From JASHUC01 sp035523875 (lineage in GTDB: Bacteria; Pseudomonadota; Gammaproteobacteria; Steroidobacterales; Steroidobacteraceae), in the NCBI GenBank assembly GCA_035523875.1, contig DATKPY010000036.1, positions 62,001 through 126,000 on the forward strand: a stretch of 64,000 nucleotides of DNA, written 5' to 3'. The notes beneath the pieces are model-generated. The model saw only the letters and a program-made list of their open reading frames with translations. It ran no database searches and was not told where the DNA came from. This document shows, in pieces, positions 16,172 to 24,592 of this stretch (position 1 is its first letter; every line of letters starts with the position of its first letter). Position numbers and translations under genes: made by a program.

Positions 16172-18340
16172 TTAGTTCCGCGTGCGCTTGGTGCGCTCGA
16201 ACGCGGCGCTCTCGTCGATCCGATCCACGATGTACGCGCGCACCGACTCGATTTCCGCGGCACTCAGCTCCGAGCCGAATGCCACCATGCCCGCCGATTG
16301 CAGCGCCCCGTCGTGAACGATGCTGCTCCAGAGCACGGCATTCCCGGCGGCCGCAGAGTAGCGCAAGTCCGGCAGCACGCCGCCGGCCACCGCGCCATCA
16401 CCGTGGCAGGTGCCGCAGAACTGGTGATAGGTTGCCTTGCCCCGCGCGATCACGCGCGCAGGGGCGATCTCGGGACGCGGCTCGAGCTTGCGCTCGGGCG
16501 GCGGGGGCGGCGGGGGGAGCTGATCGGTGCCATCGAGCGCGTAGCCCAACACGCGCGGGACGTTGCCGCGATCGATCTGCGAATCGAGCGCGAGCGCGCC
16601 GGCGGCGAGGCCGAACGCGCCGCCCCAGCCAACCTCGACCGCGACATACTGCTTGCCGTCGGCCAGGTACGTGACCGGAGGCGCCAGGATCCCGGTGTAG
16701 GTCGTCGCGGACCACAGCCGCGCGCCGGAATCGGCGCGGTACGCGTTGAGCTCGCCCATCGCATTGCCCTCGAAGACGAGGTTTCCGGCGGTCGCGAGCA
16801 CCCCGCCGTTCCACGGATGGCCGAGCTCGACGCGCCAGACCTCCTTCTGCGCCACCGGATCCCAGGCGGCGAGGTGCCCCTTCAACCCCTTGAGCGCCGC
16901 CGCGACGATGACTGGGTTCTGCGGCAGGCTCCCGGCGTTGAGATCGAGGCCGATGTTCCAGGAGAGCTCGTGCCAGACGAGGCGTTTGGCCGGGACGTAG
17001 GGGAACGTCATCTCGCTCACCGGGATGTACACGTAGCCGGTCGCGGGGCTGAAGGCCATCGGCTCCCAGTTGTGTGCGCCCAGCGGGCCGGGCGCGTTGC
17101 TCGACGCAGGCTTGCCGGAATCGGAGTAATCGGCCGCGCGATTGACGATCGGACGGCCGGTCTTGGGATCGATCCCCTTCGCCCAGTTCACCGTGTCGGC
17201 GTACTGGTGCACCGAGAGGAGCTGCCCCGTCTCGCGATCGAGCACGTAGAAGAAGCCGTTCTTCGGCGCCTGCATGATGACGTGACGCAGCGTGCCGTCG
17301 ATCGTGAGGTCGGCGAGCGTCAGGGTCTGAACGGCGCTGTAGTCCCACATGTCCCCGGGGGTCGTTTGGAAGTGCCAGACGTACGCGCCGCTGTCGGGCT
17401 TGAGCGCAATGATCGAAGTGATGAAGAGATTGTCACCGCCGCGCGGGGAGCGGAACTTGCGATCCCAGGGTCCGCCGTTGTCCGTGCCGATGTAGAGCAG
17501 GTCGAGCTTCGGATCGTACGCCATCGAGTCCCACACGGTGCCGCCGCCGCCGACCGTCCACCACTTGCCGCTCCAGGTGGGACGCGCCAGGCGCTCGAGC
17601 ACGGCATCGGAGGCGGCCCCGTCGGGCTTGCCCGGCGCGCCCGGCACCGTATAGAACCGCCATGCGAGCTCGCCGGTCTCGGCGTCGTACGCCGAGACGT
17701 AGCCCCGCACGCCCATCTCCCCGCCGGCGTTGCCGATGATGACCTTGGCCTTGACCACGCGCGGCGCACCGGTGATCGTGTAGCGCGAGCCGCTCGGAGT
17801 CGTGCGCACCTCCCATACCGGCCGGCCCGTCGCCGCATCGAGCGCGATCAGGCGCCCGTCGAGGGTTCCCAGGTAGAGCTTGCCGTTCCAGGCAGCAACG
17901 CCGCGGTTGACCGCGTCGCAGCAGGTGTTGATGTCGGTGGACATCGCCACCTGCGGATCGTAGGACCACTTGAGCGTGCCCGTGCGCGCATCGAGCGCGA
18001 ACACCTTGCTGAAGGCGCCGGTCACATACATCACCCCGTCGATCACGAGCGGGGTCGACTCCTGCGCGCGCGCGGCGACCGGCAAGTCGTAGTGCCACGC
18101 GAGCTTGAGGTGCGCGACATTGTCCACGTCGATCTGCCGGAGCGGACTGAAGCGTTGCTCATCGTAGGTACGCCCGTAGGTCATCCAGTTCGCGCCGTCC
18201 GCGGCGGCCGCAGCGAGCCGCGCGGCATTCACCGCGGCCGGATGGAAAGCGGCAGCTGGCGGGACCGGAGCCGGTGCGGGCGCGTGCGAGCAGCCGGCGA
18301 GAGTCAGGATCGAGGCGAGCGTGAGAGCGGAACGGCGCAT
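16172..18340 (-). CDS. PQQ-dependent quinohaemoprotein alcohol dehydrogenase, lipoprotein
   Basis: A 722-residue periplasmic dehydrogenase: eight-bladed PQQ propeller plus C-terminal cytochrome c. Lipobox LAGC (Cys17) predicts lipid anchoring. The vicinal disulfide Cys140-Cys141 (NTCCDAVNRG), metal ligands Glu208 and Asn288, and catalytic Asp333 (MWDYSA) are all recognisable. The residue two after Asp333 is Ser, not the extra Asp of lanthanide enzymes, so calcium is predicted. Haem motif CGTCH is at 642-646 with a likely axial Met at about 685 (QSAGMVAF). Bridging the domains is a Pro-rich linker. It oxidises alcohols, feeding electrons to the respiratory chain. PQQ biosynthesis genes are absent from the window. 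Confidence 0.93.
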   Translation of the reverse strand: MRRSALTLASILTLAGCSHAPAPAPVPPAAAFHPAAVNAARLAAAAADGANWMTYGRTYDEQRFSPLRQIDVDNVAHLKLAWHYDLPVAARAQESTPLVIDGVMYVTGAFSKVFALDARTGTLKWSYDPQVAMSTDINTCCDAVNRGVAAWNGKLYLGTLDGRLIALDAATGRPVWEVRTTPSGSRYTITGAPRVVKAKVIIGNAGGEMGVRGYVSAYDAETGELAWRFYTVPGAPGKPDGAASDAVLERLARPTWSGKWWTVGGGGTVWDSMAYDPKLDLLYIGTDNGGPWDRKFRSPRGGDNLFITSIIALKPDSGAYVWHFQTTPGDMWDYSAVQTLTLADLTIDGTLRHVIMQAPKNGFFYVLDRETGQLLSVHQYADTVNWAKGIDPKTGRPIVNRAADYSDSGKPASSNAPGPLGAHNWEPMAFSPATGYVYIPVSEMTFPYVPAKRLVWHELSWNIGLDLNAGSLPQNPVIVAAALKGLKGHLAAWDPVAQKEVWRVELGHPWNGGVLATAGNLVFEGNAMGELNAYRADSGARLWSATTYTGILAPPVTYLADGKQYVAVEVGWGGAFGLAAGALALDSQIDRGNVPRVLGYALDGTDQLPPPPPPPERKLEPRPEIAPARVIARGKATYHQFCGTCHGDGAVAGGVLPDLRYSAAAGNAVLWSSIVHDGALQSAGMVAFGSELSAAEIESVRAYIVDRIDESAAFERTKRTRN

Positions 18341-18382
18341 GGCGTGCGATGACCTCTTGTTCTTCGTATTAGACGCGGCGCG

Positions 18383-18426
18383 CCGGCGCCGCCCCTCCTC
18401 GAGATGACGAGGAGCAGGCGCCGGCG
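18383..18426 (-). terminator. long two-part hairpin between aldehyde dehydrogenase and quinoprotein genes
   Basis: Outer arms GCCGGCGCC (18383-18391) and GGCGCCGGC (18418-18426) pair perfectly. Inner arms CTCCTCG (18396-18402) and CGAGGAG (18409-18415) pair perfectly around a 6-base loop, with a small internal loop between. It lies downstream of the aldehyde dehydrogenase and upstream of the quinoprotein gene on the minus strand, with no T-run. It may be a partial terminator or an mRNA-stabilising element setting relative expression within the operon. Confidence 0.45.
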
Positions 18427-18457
18427 GCGATGCGGGGAGGCTCGACCGAGCGATGGG

Positions 18458-19975
18458 TCAGATCGCGATGCACACGGATTTGAGCTCGGTGTAGAGCTCG
18501 AACACCGCCCGACCGTGCTCGCGACCGAAGCCCGACTGCTTGAACCCGCCAAAGGGCATGGCCGGATCGACGAAGTTGTGGCAGTTCACCCAGACGGTGC
18601 CCGCACGGATCTTCGGGACCAGTCGATGCACCGCGCTCACATCGCGCGACCAGACGCTCGCCGCGAGACCGTACGGGGTGTCGTTCGCAAGCGCCGCGAT
18701 CTCATCGAGATCCTCGAAGCGCTGCGCCACCACGACCGGCCCGAAGATCTCCTCGCGGACGACCTTCATCTCCGGCCGCACGTTGGCGAGCACGGTCGGC
18801 TTGACGAAGTAGCCGGCGCCCGACGGCGCATCGCCTCCGGTCAGCACCTTCGCGCCTTCCTTGCGCCCGGAGTCGATGTAGCCGAGCACTCGCTCCTGCT
18901 GCTCCTTCGAGACGAGCGGGCCCATCTCGGTCTTGGGATCGAGCCCCGGGCCGAGGCGGATCGACCGTGCCGCGCCGCTCAAACCCTCGACGACCTGATC
19001 GAACACCTTTCTGTGCGCGAACAGGCGCGAGCCGGCCGTGCACACCTGACCGGAATTGAAGAAGATGGCGTTCGCCGCGCCGCCGACTACGGAATTGAGG
19101 TCCGCATCGGGCAGCACGATGACCGGGGACTTGCCGCCGAGCTCGAGCGAGACGCGCTTGAGCGTGTCCGTCGCGTTGCGATTGATGATCTTGCCCACCT
19201 CGGTCGAGCCGGTGAAGGCGACCTTGTCGACGCCGGGATGTGCCACCAGCGCCGCGCCGGTGGTCTCGCCGTAGCCGGTGAGGATGTTGACGACCCCCGG
19301 TGGGAAGCCCGCCTCGACGATGAGCTCGCCCAAGCGCAACGCCGTGAGCGGCGTTTGCTCCGCGGGCTTCAGCACCGAGGTGCAGCCGCAGGCGAGCGCG
19401 GGTCCGAGCTTCCAGGCCGCCATCGCGAGCGGGAAATTCCAGGGCACGATCTGCGCGACCACGCCGACCGGCTCGCGCTGCGTGTAGGTATGGAACTTCA
19501 CCCCGGGCGGCCCGTGGATCGAGGTGTTGAAGGTGGAGCCCTCGATCTTGGTCGCCCAGCCGGCCATGTAGCGGAAATAGTCGCGGGTGCCCGGCACATC
19601 GACGATGCTCGCCATGAACTTCGTCTTGCCGTTGTTGATGCTTTCGAGCTCGGCCAACTCATCGGCGTTGCGCTCGATCAGGTCCGCGAGCTTCCACAGC
19701 AGCGCCTCGCGCTGCGCGGGGAGCATCTCCGCCCACGGACCTTTCTCGAACGCCTGCCGCGCCGCGGCGACGGCGCGCTCGACATCCGCGGCGTTGGCGT
19801 CGGGCACGGAGCTGATCTCGCGGCCGGTCGCCGGGTCCATCACCGCGATGCGCTTCTGGGACTTCGATTCGACCCACTCGCCCCCGATCAGCAGGCGGTG
19901 GGAGCGTTTGAGAAACCGAGCGACCGCTTGCGAGGGTTCGGGTTGCGATGCAATCGACGCGAGCGAAGCGTTCAC
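18458..19975 (-). CDS. NAD-dependent aldehyde dehydrogenase
   Basis: A 505-residue class 1/2-like aldehyde dehydrogenase. Motifs in order are IVPWNFPL (catalytic Asn), the NAD-binding FTGSTEVGK, the general base in LELGGKSPV, the nucleophile in NSGQVCTAGSR and the C-terminal FGGFKQSGFGRE. The start is GTG 19975, chosen because GGAGG sits seven bases upstream; the in-frame GTG at 20014 has no such site. It heads the operon aldehyde dehydrogenase, quinoprotein, esterase, and diverges from an AraC regulator. The context suggests it oxidises the aldehyde made by the quinoprotein, though it is cytoplasmic and the quinoprotein periplasmic. No specific substrate can be assigned. Confidence 0.93.
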   Translation of the reverse strand: MNASLASIASQPEPSQAVARFLKRSHRLLIGGEWVESKSQKRIAVMDPATGREISSVPDANAADVERAVAAARQAFEKGPWAEMLPAQREALLWKLADLIERNADELAELESINNGKTKFMASIVDVPGTRDYFRYMAGWATKIEGSTFNTSIHGPPGVKFHTYTQREPVGVVAQIVPWNFPLAMAAWKLGPALACGCTSVLKPAEQTPLTALRLGELIVEAGFPPGVVNILTGYGETTGAALVAHPGVDKVAFTGSTEVGKIINRNATDTLKRVSLELGGKSPVIVLPDADLNSVVGGAANAIFFNSGQVCTAGSRLFAHRKVFDQVVEGLSGAARSIRLGPGLDPKTEMGPLVSKEQQERVLGYIDSGRKEGAKVLTGGDAPSGAGYFVKPTVLANVRPEMKVVREEIFGPVVVAQRFEDLDEIAALANDTPYGLAASVWSRDVSAVHRLVPKIRAGTVWVNCHNFVDPAMPFGGFKQSGFGREHGRAVFELYTELKSVCIAI

Positions 19976-20080
19976 GGCATGTCCTCCGGGGTCAGGGTTG
20001 GTGCAGCCGCACACAGGCCGCGGGGTCGGGTGGCGGGTGCATCCTGCGAGCCCCTAGTCTAAACCCTCGGTCCACTTATT

Positions 20081-20092
20081 GAGAATGTTCTC
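20081..20092. promoter_or_regulatory. palindrome in the AraC/aldehyde dehydrogenase divergent region
   Basis: GAGAATGTTCTC has perfect 5-base arms (GAGAA/TTCTC) around two bases. It lies between the divergent AraC-type regulator and the aldehyde dehydrogenase operon, in a locally AT-richer patch. It is a plausible regulator binding or promoter-proximal site. AraC-family sites are more often direct repeats, so the link to the neighbouring regulator is weak. Confidence 0.3.
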
Positions 20093-20163
20093 CCGCGATG
20101 CCTCCCCAGCATACACTTGAACGCATCGGGGCACGGCCAGGCGCGGCGGTTCGGGGGGGCGCG

Positions 20164-21138
20164 ATGGGGCAGCAGATGGAGGAATTCTCGACAGCGGGAC
20201 TCGCCCCGCGTCAACGGCTCGAGTACTGGAACGCGCTCGCCGGGGACGCCCTCACCGAGCTCGTCGCCGATCCCCTGCTCGACGCCCTCGCTTTCTGCGG
20301 GCGGCTGATGCACACACAGGTGGGCCAGCTGCGGCTCGCCGAGGTGTGCTCGGATCCGGCGATCGTGCGCCATTCGCGCGAGCACATCTCGCGCGCGCGC
20401 GAGCCGAAATTCTTTCTCTGCGTGCAGCTCGACGGCGTGAGCGTCAACCGCCAGCAGGGCCGTGAGGCCGTGCTGCAATACGGGGACTTCACGCTGTTCG
20501 ACAGCGGGCACCCCTACGAGGTGAGCTTCGTCGAGCCGAACCGCATGCTCGTGCTGTGCATGCCGCAGGCGGAGCTGCGCCGCCGCATGGCGAACCCCGA
20601 GGCCGTGCTCGCGCTCGCGATGCCGGGGAGCCGCGATGTGTCCGGGCTGCTCTCCTCGTTCCTGTGCAATCTCTGGCGCGCGCGCTGCGGGGAGCGCGAT
20701 CTGGTGCTCGGCCCCCGTTTCGGCGAGGCGATCCTCGATCTGGTCGCGAGCGCCTACGCGCCCGTCACCCAGGCGAGCGCGCACCTCTCCTCGCTCTCCA
20801 TCATGCGCCGCGAGCGCGTGCGCAGTCTCATCGAGAGTGAGTTGCACGATCCACAGCTCACCCCGAGCAGGCTCGCGCAGCGCTTGCGTATCTCGCCGCG
20901 CTACCTGCACCAGGTTTTCAACGACGAGGGCGAAACGGTCGCGCGCTACATCCTGCGACGGCGCCTGGAGGAGTGTGCGCGCGCGCTCGAGGATCCGGCG
21001 CAGCAGGGGCGCACCGCGATCGACATCGCCTTCCGCAACGGATTCAACGATGCCTCGCACTTCGGACGCGCGTTTCGCAAGCACTTTGGCGCGACGCCGA
21101 GCGAGTATCGCCGCGGCCGCCTCGCTCCGCGCGGCTGA
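20164..21138 (+). CDS. AraC family transcriptional regulator
   Basis: A 324-residue regulator. The N-terminal two-thirds match the AraC-binding-like domain of NitR/FeaR-type activators (LAPRQRLEYWNALAGDALTEL, FFLCVQLDG, GDFTLFDSGHPYEVSF). The C-terminal 100 residues form the two helix-turn-helix units (LTPSRLAQRLRISPRYLHQVF and IAFRNGFNDASHFGRAFRKHFGATPSEYR). ATG 20164 follows a G-rich tract; an in-frame ATG at 20098 would add 22 residues of low similarity and abut a palindrome. It diverges from the aldehyde dehydrogenase-quinoprotein-esterase operon and is its likely activator, responding to an alcohol, aldehyde or aromatic. The effector is not readable from sequence. Confidence 0.9.
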   Translation: MGQQMEEFSTAGLAPRQRLEYWNALAGDALTELVADPLLDALAFCGRLMHTQVGQLRLAEVCSDPAIVRHSREHISRAREPKFFLCVQLDGVSVNRQQGREAVLQYGDFTLFDSGHPYEVSFVEPNRMLVLCMPQAELRRRMANPEAVLALAMPGSRDVSGLLSSFLCNLWRARCGERDLVLGPRFGEAILDLVASAYAPVTQASAHLSSLSIMRRERVRSLIESELHDPQLTPSRLAQRLRISPRYLHQVFNDEGETVARYILRRRLEECARALEDPAQQGRTAIDIAFRNGFNDASHFGRAFRKHFGATPSEYRRGRLAPRG

Positions 21139-21168
21139 CCACCCGGCCGCGCACCACCGAGCCGAGCC

Positions 21169-21678
21169 GTGGAGCTCACCGACCGCGACGTTGAGGAGAT
21201 CCTGCGCCTGCTCGAGTCCTCGCAGTACCAGGAGTTGAGCCTCACGACCGACCGGTTCAAGCTCATTCTGCGCCGCACGGGTGCGGGAGGCGGCGGCTGG
21301 ACCGAAGAGCGCCAGACGCTCGCGCCTCCCCACGTGACGCCGCTTCAGGCGAGCCGGAGCGGCACCCCCGGCCCCGCGGAGCGCGCCGCCGCTCAAGCGC
21401 CCGCGAGCAGCGTGGGCACCGCGCTTGCGGGATTGAGTGAAGTGCGCGCACCCATCATGGGCACCTTCTACCGTGCGCCGAAGCCCGGCGCCGCAGCGTT
21501 CGTCGAGGTGGGCACACAGGTGAGCGAAGAGACGGTCGTCGGCATCGTCGAGACGATGAAGCTCATGAACTCGGTTTATGCCGGTGCGCGCGGCCAGGTG
21601 CTCGAGATCCGCGCCGCCAACGGCGAGCTGGTCGAGCAGCACGCCCTGCTGATGCTCCTCAAGCCCGAGAGCGCATGA
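21169..21678 (+). CDS. accB: biotin carboxyl carrier protein of acetyl-CoA carboxylase type
   Basis: A 169-residue biotin carrier. An N-terminal helical part (DVEEILRLLESSQYQELSL) resembles AccB, a Pro/Ala-rich linker covers about residues 45-90, and a biotinyl domain starts with EVRAPIMGTFYRAPKPG. Biotin would attach to Lys131 in VETMKLMN, a variant of the usual AMKM. It begins with GTG 21169 and overlaps the biotin carboxylase gene by four bases. Because it lies inside a catabolic region with no carboxyltransferase, it may be a second copy serving a specialised carboxylase rather than housekeeping fatty-acid synthesis. Which carboxyltransferase it serves is unknown. Confidence 0.9.
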   Translation: MELTDRDVEEILRLLESSQYQELSLTTDRFKLILRRTGAGGGGWTEERQTLAPPHVTPLQASRSGTPGPAERAAAQAPASSVGTALAGLSEVRAPIMGTFYRAPKPGAAAFVEVGTQVSEETVVGIVETMKLMNSVYAGARGQVLEIRAANGELVEQHALLMLLKPESA

Positions 21679-23024
21679 CCCTGCGGCGGCTGCTCATCGC
21701 GAACCGCGGAGAAATCGCGGTGCGCATCATCCGCACCTGCGAGCGGCTCGGCATCGAGAGCGTGCTCGCCGCCTCCGAGGCCGACCTCGACTCCCTCCCC
21801 GCGCGCCTCGCCGACCGCACGGTGTGTATCGGGCCGCCGCCCGCCGGCGCGAGTTACCTCGATGCCCAGGCGATCATTGCGGCGGGGAAGGCGGCGCGCG
21901 TCGATGCGCTGCATCCGGGCTACGGCTTTCTCTCCGAGAATGCGCGCTTTGCGCGACTCTGCCGCGCGGCGGGCATCCTCTACGTCGGCCCCACCGACGC
22001 GCAGCTCGATGCGGTCGGCGATAAGCTGCGCGCGCGCGAGCAGGCGGCGCGCTGCGGCCTGCCGATCCTCCCCGGCGGAGCGGTCGCGAGCGCACAGGAG
22101 GCGGCCGCGATCGCCGAGCGCATCGGCTGGCCGATTCTCATCAAGGCGGTGGGCGGCGGCGGCGGTCGCGGGATGAAGCCGGTGCGAGAGCCCGCCGAGC
22201 TCCCCCGCGCACTCGAGCTCGCGATCGCCGAGGCACGCGGCGCGTTCGCCGATCCCCGGGTGTACGTGGAGCGCTTCATCGCCTCCGCACGTCACATCGA
22301 GGTGCAGCTCTTGGGCGACGGCGTGCGCATCGCGGCACTCGGCGAGCGCGACTGCTCGGTGCAGCGACGCTATCAGAAGCTCCTCGAGGAAGCCCCCGCG
22401 CCGCGTCTTCCCGAGCAACTGCGCGCGCGGCTCAAAGCCTCCGCGCTCACCTTCGGCCGGCACCTGGGCTATTGCGGTGCGGGCACGGTCGAGTTCTTGG
22501 TCGACGCCGCGCGCGGGGAGTTCTATTTCCTCGAGATGAACGCGCGTATTCAGGTTGAGCATCCGGTCACCGAGGCCGTGACCGGACTCGACATCGTCGC
22601 CTGGCAGATCGCGATCGCCGAAGGCCGCGCACTCGCTGCGAGCCTGGCCGAGGTGCCCGTCGCGGGGCACGCGCTCGAGTGCCGCATCAACGCGGAGGAT
22701 CCCGCGCGCGACTTTCGACCGAGTCCGGGAACCATCACCCGGGCGGTGTTCCCCGCCGGCCCCGGCATCCGCATCGACACGCACATCGAGGCGGGTGCGA
22801 GCGTGCCGCCGTACTATGATTCGCTCCTGGCGAAGATCATCGTGCACGCCCCTGAGCGCCTGCAGTGCCTGGAGCGCATGCGCACGGCGCTCGCAGCGAC
22901 GCGCATCGAGGGCGTGGCGACCAACCTGGCCGTGCACGCGGCGCTCATCGATGCGCCGGAGCTCGCCGAGGGCGGCGTCGACACGGCGTTCTGCGCGCGC
23001 TTCATCCACGCCATGCGGAGGTGA
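21675..23024 (+). CDS. accC: biotin carboxylase subunit
   Basis: A 449-residue ATP-grasp biotin carboxylase. The N-terminus LLIANRGEIAVRIIR, the ATP-binding glycine loop KAVGGGGGRGMK, the catalytic HIEVQLLGDG, ERDCSVQRRYQKLLEEAP, and EMNARIQVEHPVTE are all typical. It carboxylates biotin on the carrier encoded just upstream, with which it shares an ATGA overlap. The length equals that of housekeeping AccC. The carboxyltransferase that would complete an acyl-CoA carboxylase is not encoded nearby; the next gene, 5 bases downstream, encodes an exported protein. Confidence 0.95.
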   Translation: MTLRRLLIANRGEIAVRIIRTCERLGIESVLAASEADLDSLPARLADRTVCIGPPPAGASYLDAQAIIAAGKAARVDALHPGYGFLSENARFARLCRAAGILYVGPTDAQLDAVGDKLRAREQAARCGLPILPGGAVASAQEAAAIAERIGWPILIKAVGGGGGRGMKPVREPAELPRALELAIAEARGAFADPRVYVERFIASARHIEVQLLGDGVRIAALGERDCSVQRRYQKLLEEAPAPRLPEQLRARLKASALTFGRHLGYCGAGTVEFLVDAARGEFYFLEMNARIQVEHPVTEAVTGLDIVAWQIAIAEGRALAASLAEVPVAGHALECRINAEDPARDFRPSPGTITRAVFPAGPGIRIDTHIEAGASVPPYYDSLLAKIIVHAPERLQCLERMRTALAATRIEGVATNLAVHAALIDAPELAEGGVDTAFCARFIHAMRR

Positions 23025-23029
23025 GTCTC

Positions 23030-23965
23030 ATGGAGCGATGTATCCCGCTGCGCCGCGCGGCCCCCGCAATCGCGGCCCTCGCCTTCCTCGCCCCCGTGGC
23101 GCACGCGCGCGCGGCGGTTGCGCCCGCGTGCGACCGGCGCTGCCTGCTGGAGATGCTGTGGGTCTATACCGAAGCGCTGACCGATGATGATCCATCGCGC
23201 CTGCCGCGCGCGCCGGGCTTGCGCGTCACGAGCAACGGCGCGGTGGTCGCCCTCGGTCACGGGGCCGTCTGGGGCTCGCCGCGCCGCATTCCGTTTCGCG
23301 AGGCCCTGGTCGACCCGGCGACCGGCGCCGCGCTCTTCTACGGCGTCGTGACCAATGCCGTGCGGGCGCGCGGTGCGAGCGCGGCGGCGGCCCGGGCGGC
23401 GAACGAGACTTGGTGGTTCTACGCGCTGCGGCTCAAGGTCGTGGGACGACGCGTGAGCGAGATCGAGGAGATCGCCTATCCCGGCTCGGCGATGGGGGCG
23501 AACGCCGCCGCACTGCGCCTTCCCGACCGCATCTTCGATGCAGTGCTGCCGCCCGCGGAGCGCTCCGGCCGCAGGGAGCTCATCGCGGTCGCCAACGCGT
23601 ACTTCGATGCGGTCTCGGGCAAGCTTCCCTATCGCGCCGTCCCGTGGCACCCGGACTGTGAGCGCATCGAGCTCGGGGTCTTCACCGTCAACTCGCTCAC
23701 CTCCCCCGGCTCGTGCGCCGGGGAGTTCGAGAATCCCGCCGTGCGCTGGAACGTCGTCAATCGCCGCTTCTATCTCACCGACCTCGATCGTGGACTCGTG
23801 CTCGCGATCGCAAACTTCACGACACCGCCCGATCTGCCGCACAACAACGGCTCGGTGGTGTTCGAGCTGTTCAAGGTGCAGGACGGGCTCATCCGGCAGA
23901 TCCAAGCGTTCTTCCGCGGCAACGGGCAGCTGCACTCCGGCTGGGGAAGCGGGCCGGGCTCTTAA
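23030..23965 (+). CDS. exported protein with DUF8021/SnoaL-like repeats
   Basis: A 311-residue protein with an N-terminal signal peptide (about residues 1-28, cleavage near AHARA). Two related halves each begin with a short helix and a hydrophobic barrel-like part: CDRRCLLEMLWVYTEAL with DDDPSRLPRAPGLRVTSNG, then LIAVANAYFDAVSG with WHPDCERIELG. This layout resembles DUF8021-type exported proteins with SnoaL-like cores. Cysteines (residues 34, 38 and later CERIE and GSCAGE) could form disulfides. It follows accC by 5 bases, so it may be translationally coupled. No function is assigned, and I recognise no catalytic motif. Confidence 0.7.
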   Translation: MERCIPLRRAAPAIAALAFLAPVAHARAAVAPACDRRCLLEMLWVYTEALTDDDPSRLPRAPGLRVTSNGAVVALGHGAVWGSPRRIPFREALVDPATGAALFYGVVTNAVRARGASAAAARAANETWWFYALRLKVVGRRVSEIEEIAYPGSAMGANAAALRLPDRIFDAVLPPAERSGRRELIAVANAYFDAVSGKLPYRAVPWHPDCERIELGVFTVNSLTSPGSCAGEFENPAVRWNVVNRRFYLTDLDRGLVLAIANFTTPPDLPHNNGSVVFELFKVQDGLIRQIQAFFRGNGQLHSGWGSGPGS

Positions 23966-24024
23966 GTCGCCTTGTCAGGCTCTCTCATCGAGTACACCAT
24001 GCGACGCATTCGGAGGATGACATC

Positions 24025-24504
24025 ATGCGTACCGGACCGATCCTCGCCACGGGCGCCTGCGCCGCTCTCGTGGCACTCGCGGCCGCAACGCTCGCAGCCG
24101 AGCCGCATCCCATGACAGCGAAAGGCGAATCGCTTCCCTACGTTCATCTCTACGCGGATGCGAACGGGGTCTCCCACTTCCGTAACGAGCGCATCTCCCT
24201 CGCCTCGGCCCCGGCGGCGAGCGCCGATCGTCAGCTCGTCTCCTTCGAGCTCTCGAAGGCGCCCGGAGCAACGCTCCTCGCTCTGAAGTTGGGCGCGAAG
24301 GAGGACTGGCACCGGGCGCCGCGCCGGATGTGGTTGATCGCGCTCACCGGCATGTCGGAGGTGACCGTCGGCGACGGGGAGGTGCGTCGCTTCGGCCCGG
24401 GGAGCCTGCTGCTCATGGATGACACCACCGGCAAGGGGCACATCACCCGAGCGGTGGGCAAGGTCGATCACATCGCGCTCACCATCCCCGCGCCCGCCCC
24501 GTGA
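24025..24504 (+). CDS. exported cupin-like protein
   Basis: A 159-residue protein with a clear signal peptide (hydrophobic run to about residue 25, ending LAAEP) and a cupin-like beta domain. The segments KLGAKEDWHRAPRRMWLIALTGMSEVTVGDG and FGPGSLLLMDDTTGKGHITRAV resemble cupin motifs 1 and 2, with His in each, but the metal set (normally two His, one Glu and a later His) is only partly recognisable. A GGAGGA ribosome site lies seven bases before the ATG. It follows another exported protein gene by 59 bases. The function is unknown; periplasmic binding or isomerisation of a small molecule is possible. Confidence 0.7.
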   Translation: MRTGPILATGACAALVALAAATLAAEPHPMTAKGESLPYVHLYADANGVSHFRNERISLASAPAASADRQLVSFELSKAPGATLLALKLGAKEDWHRAPRRMWLIALTGMSEVTVGDGEVRRFGPGSLLLMDDTTGKGHITRAVGKVDHIALTIPAPAP

Positions 24505-24592
24505 GCCGCGGTGCGCTTTACGGCCGCGCCGGGCACGGTGTACAAGCTTCACTCTTCCGGCCAAGCCGCACCCTGAAAGCCGAGGCACGCGT

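Noticed and set aside
16172..18340. Lanthanide-dependent (XoxF-like) assignment for the quinoprotein
   Set aside because: The residue two after the catalytic Asp is Ser, not Asp, and a haem domain is fused, as in calcium-type quinohaemoproteins.
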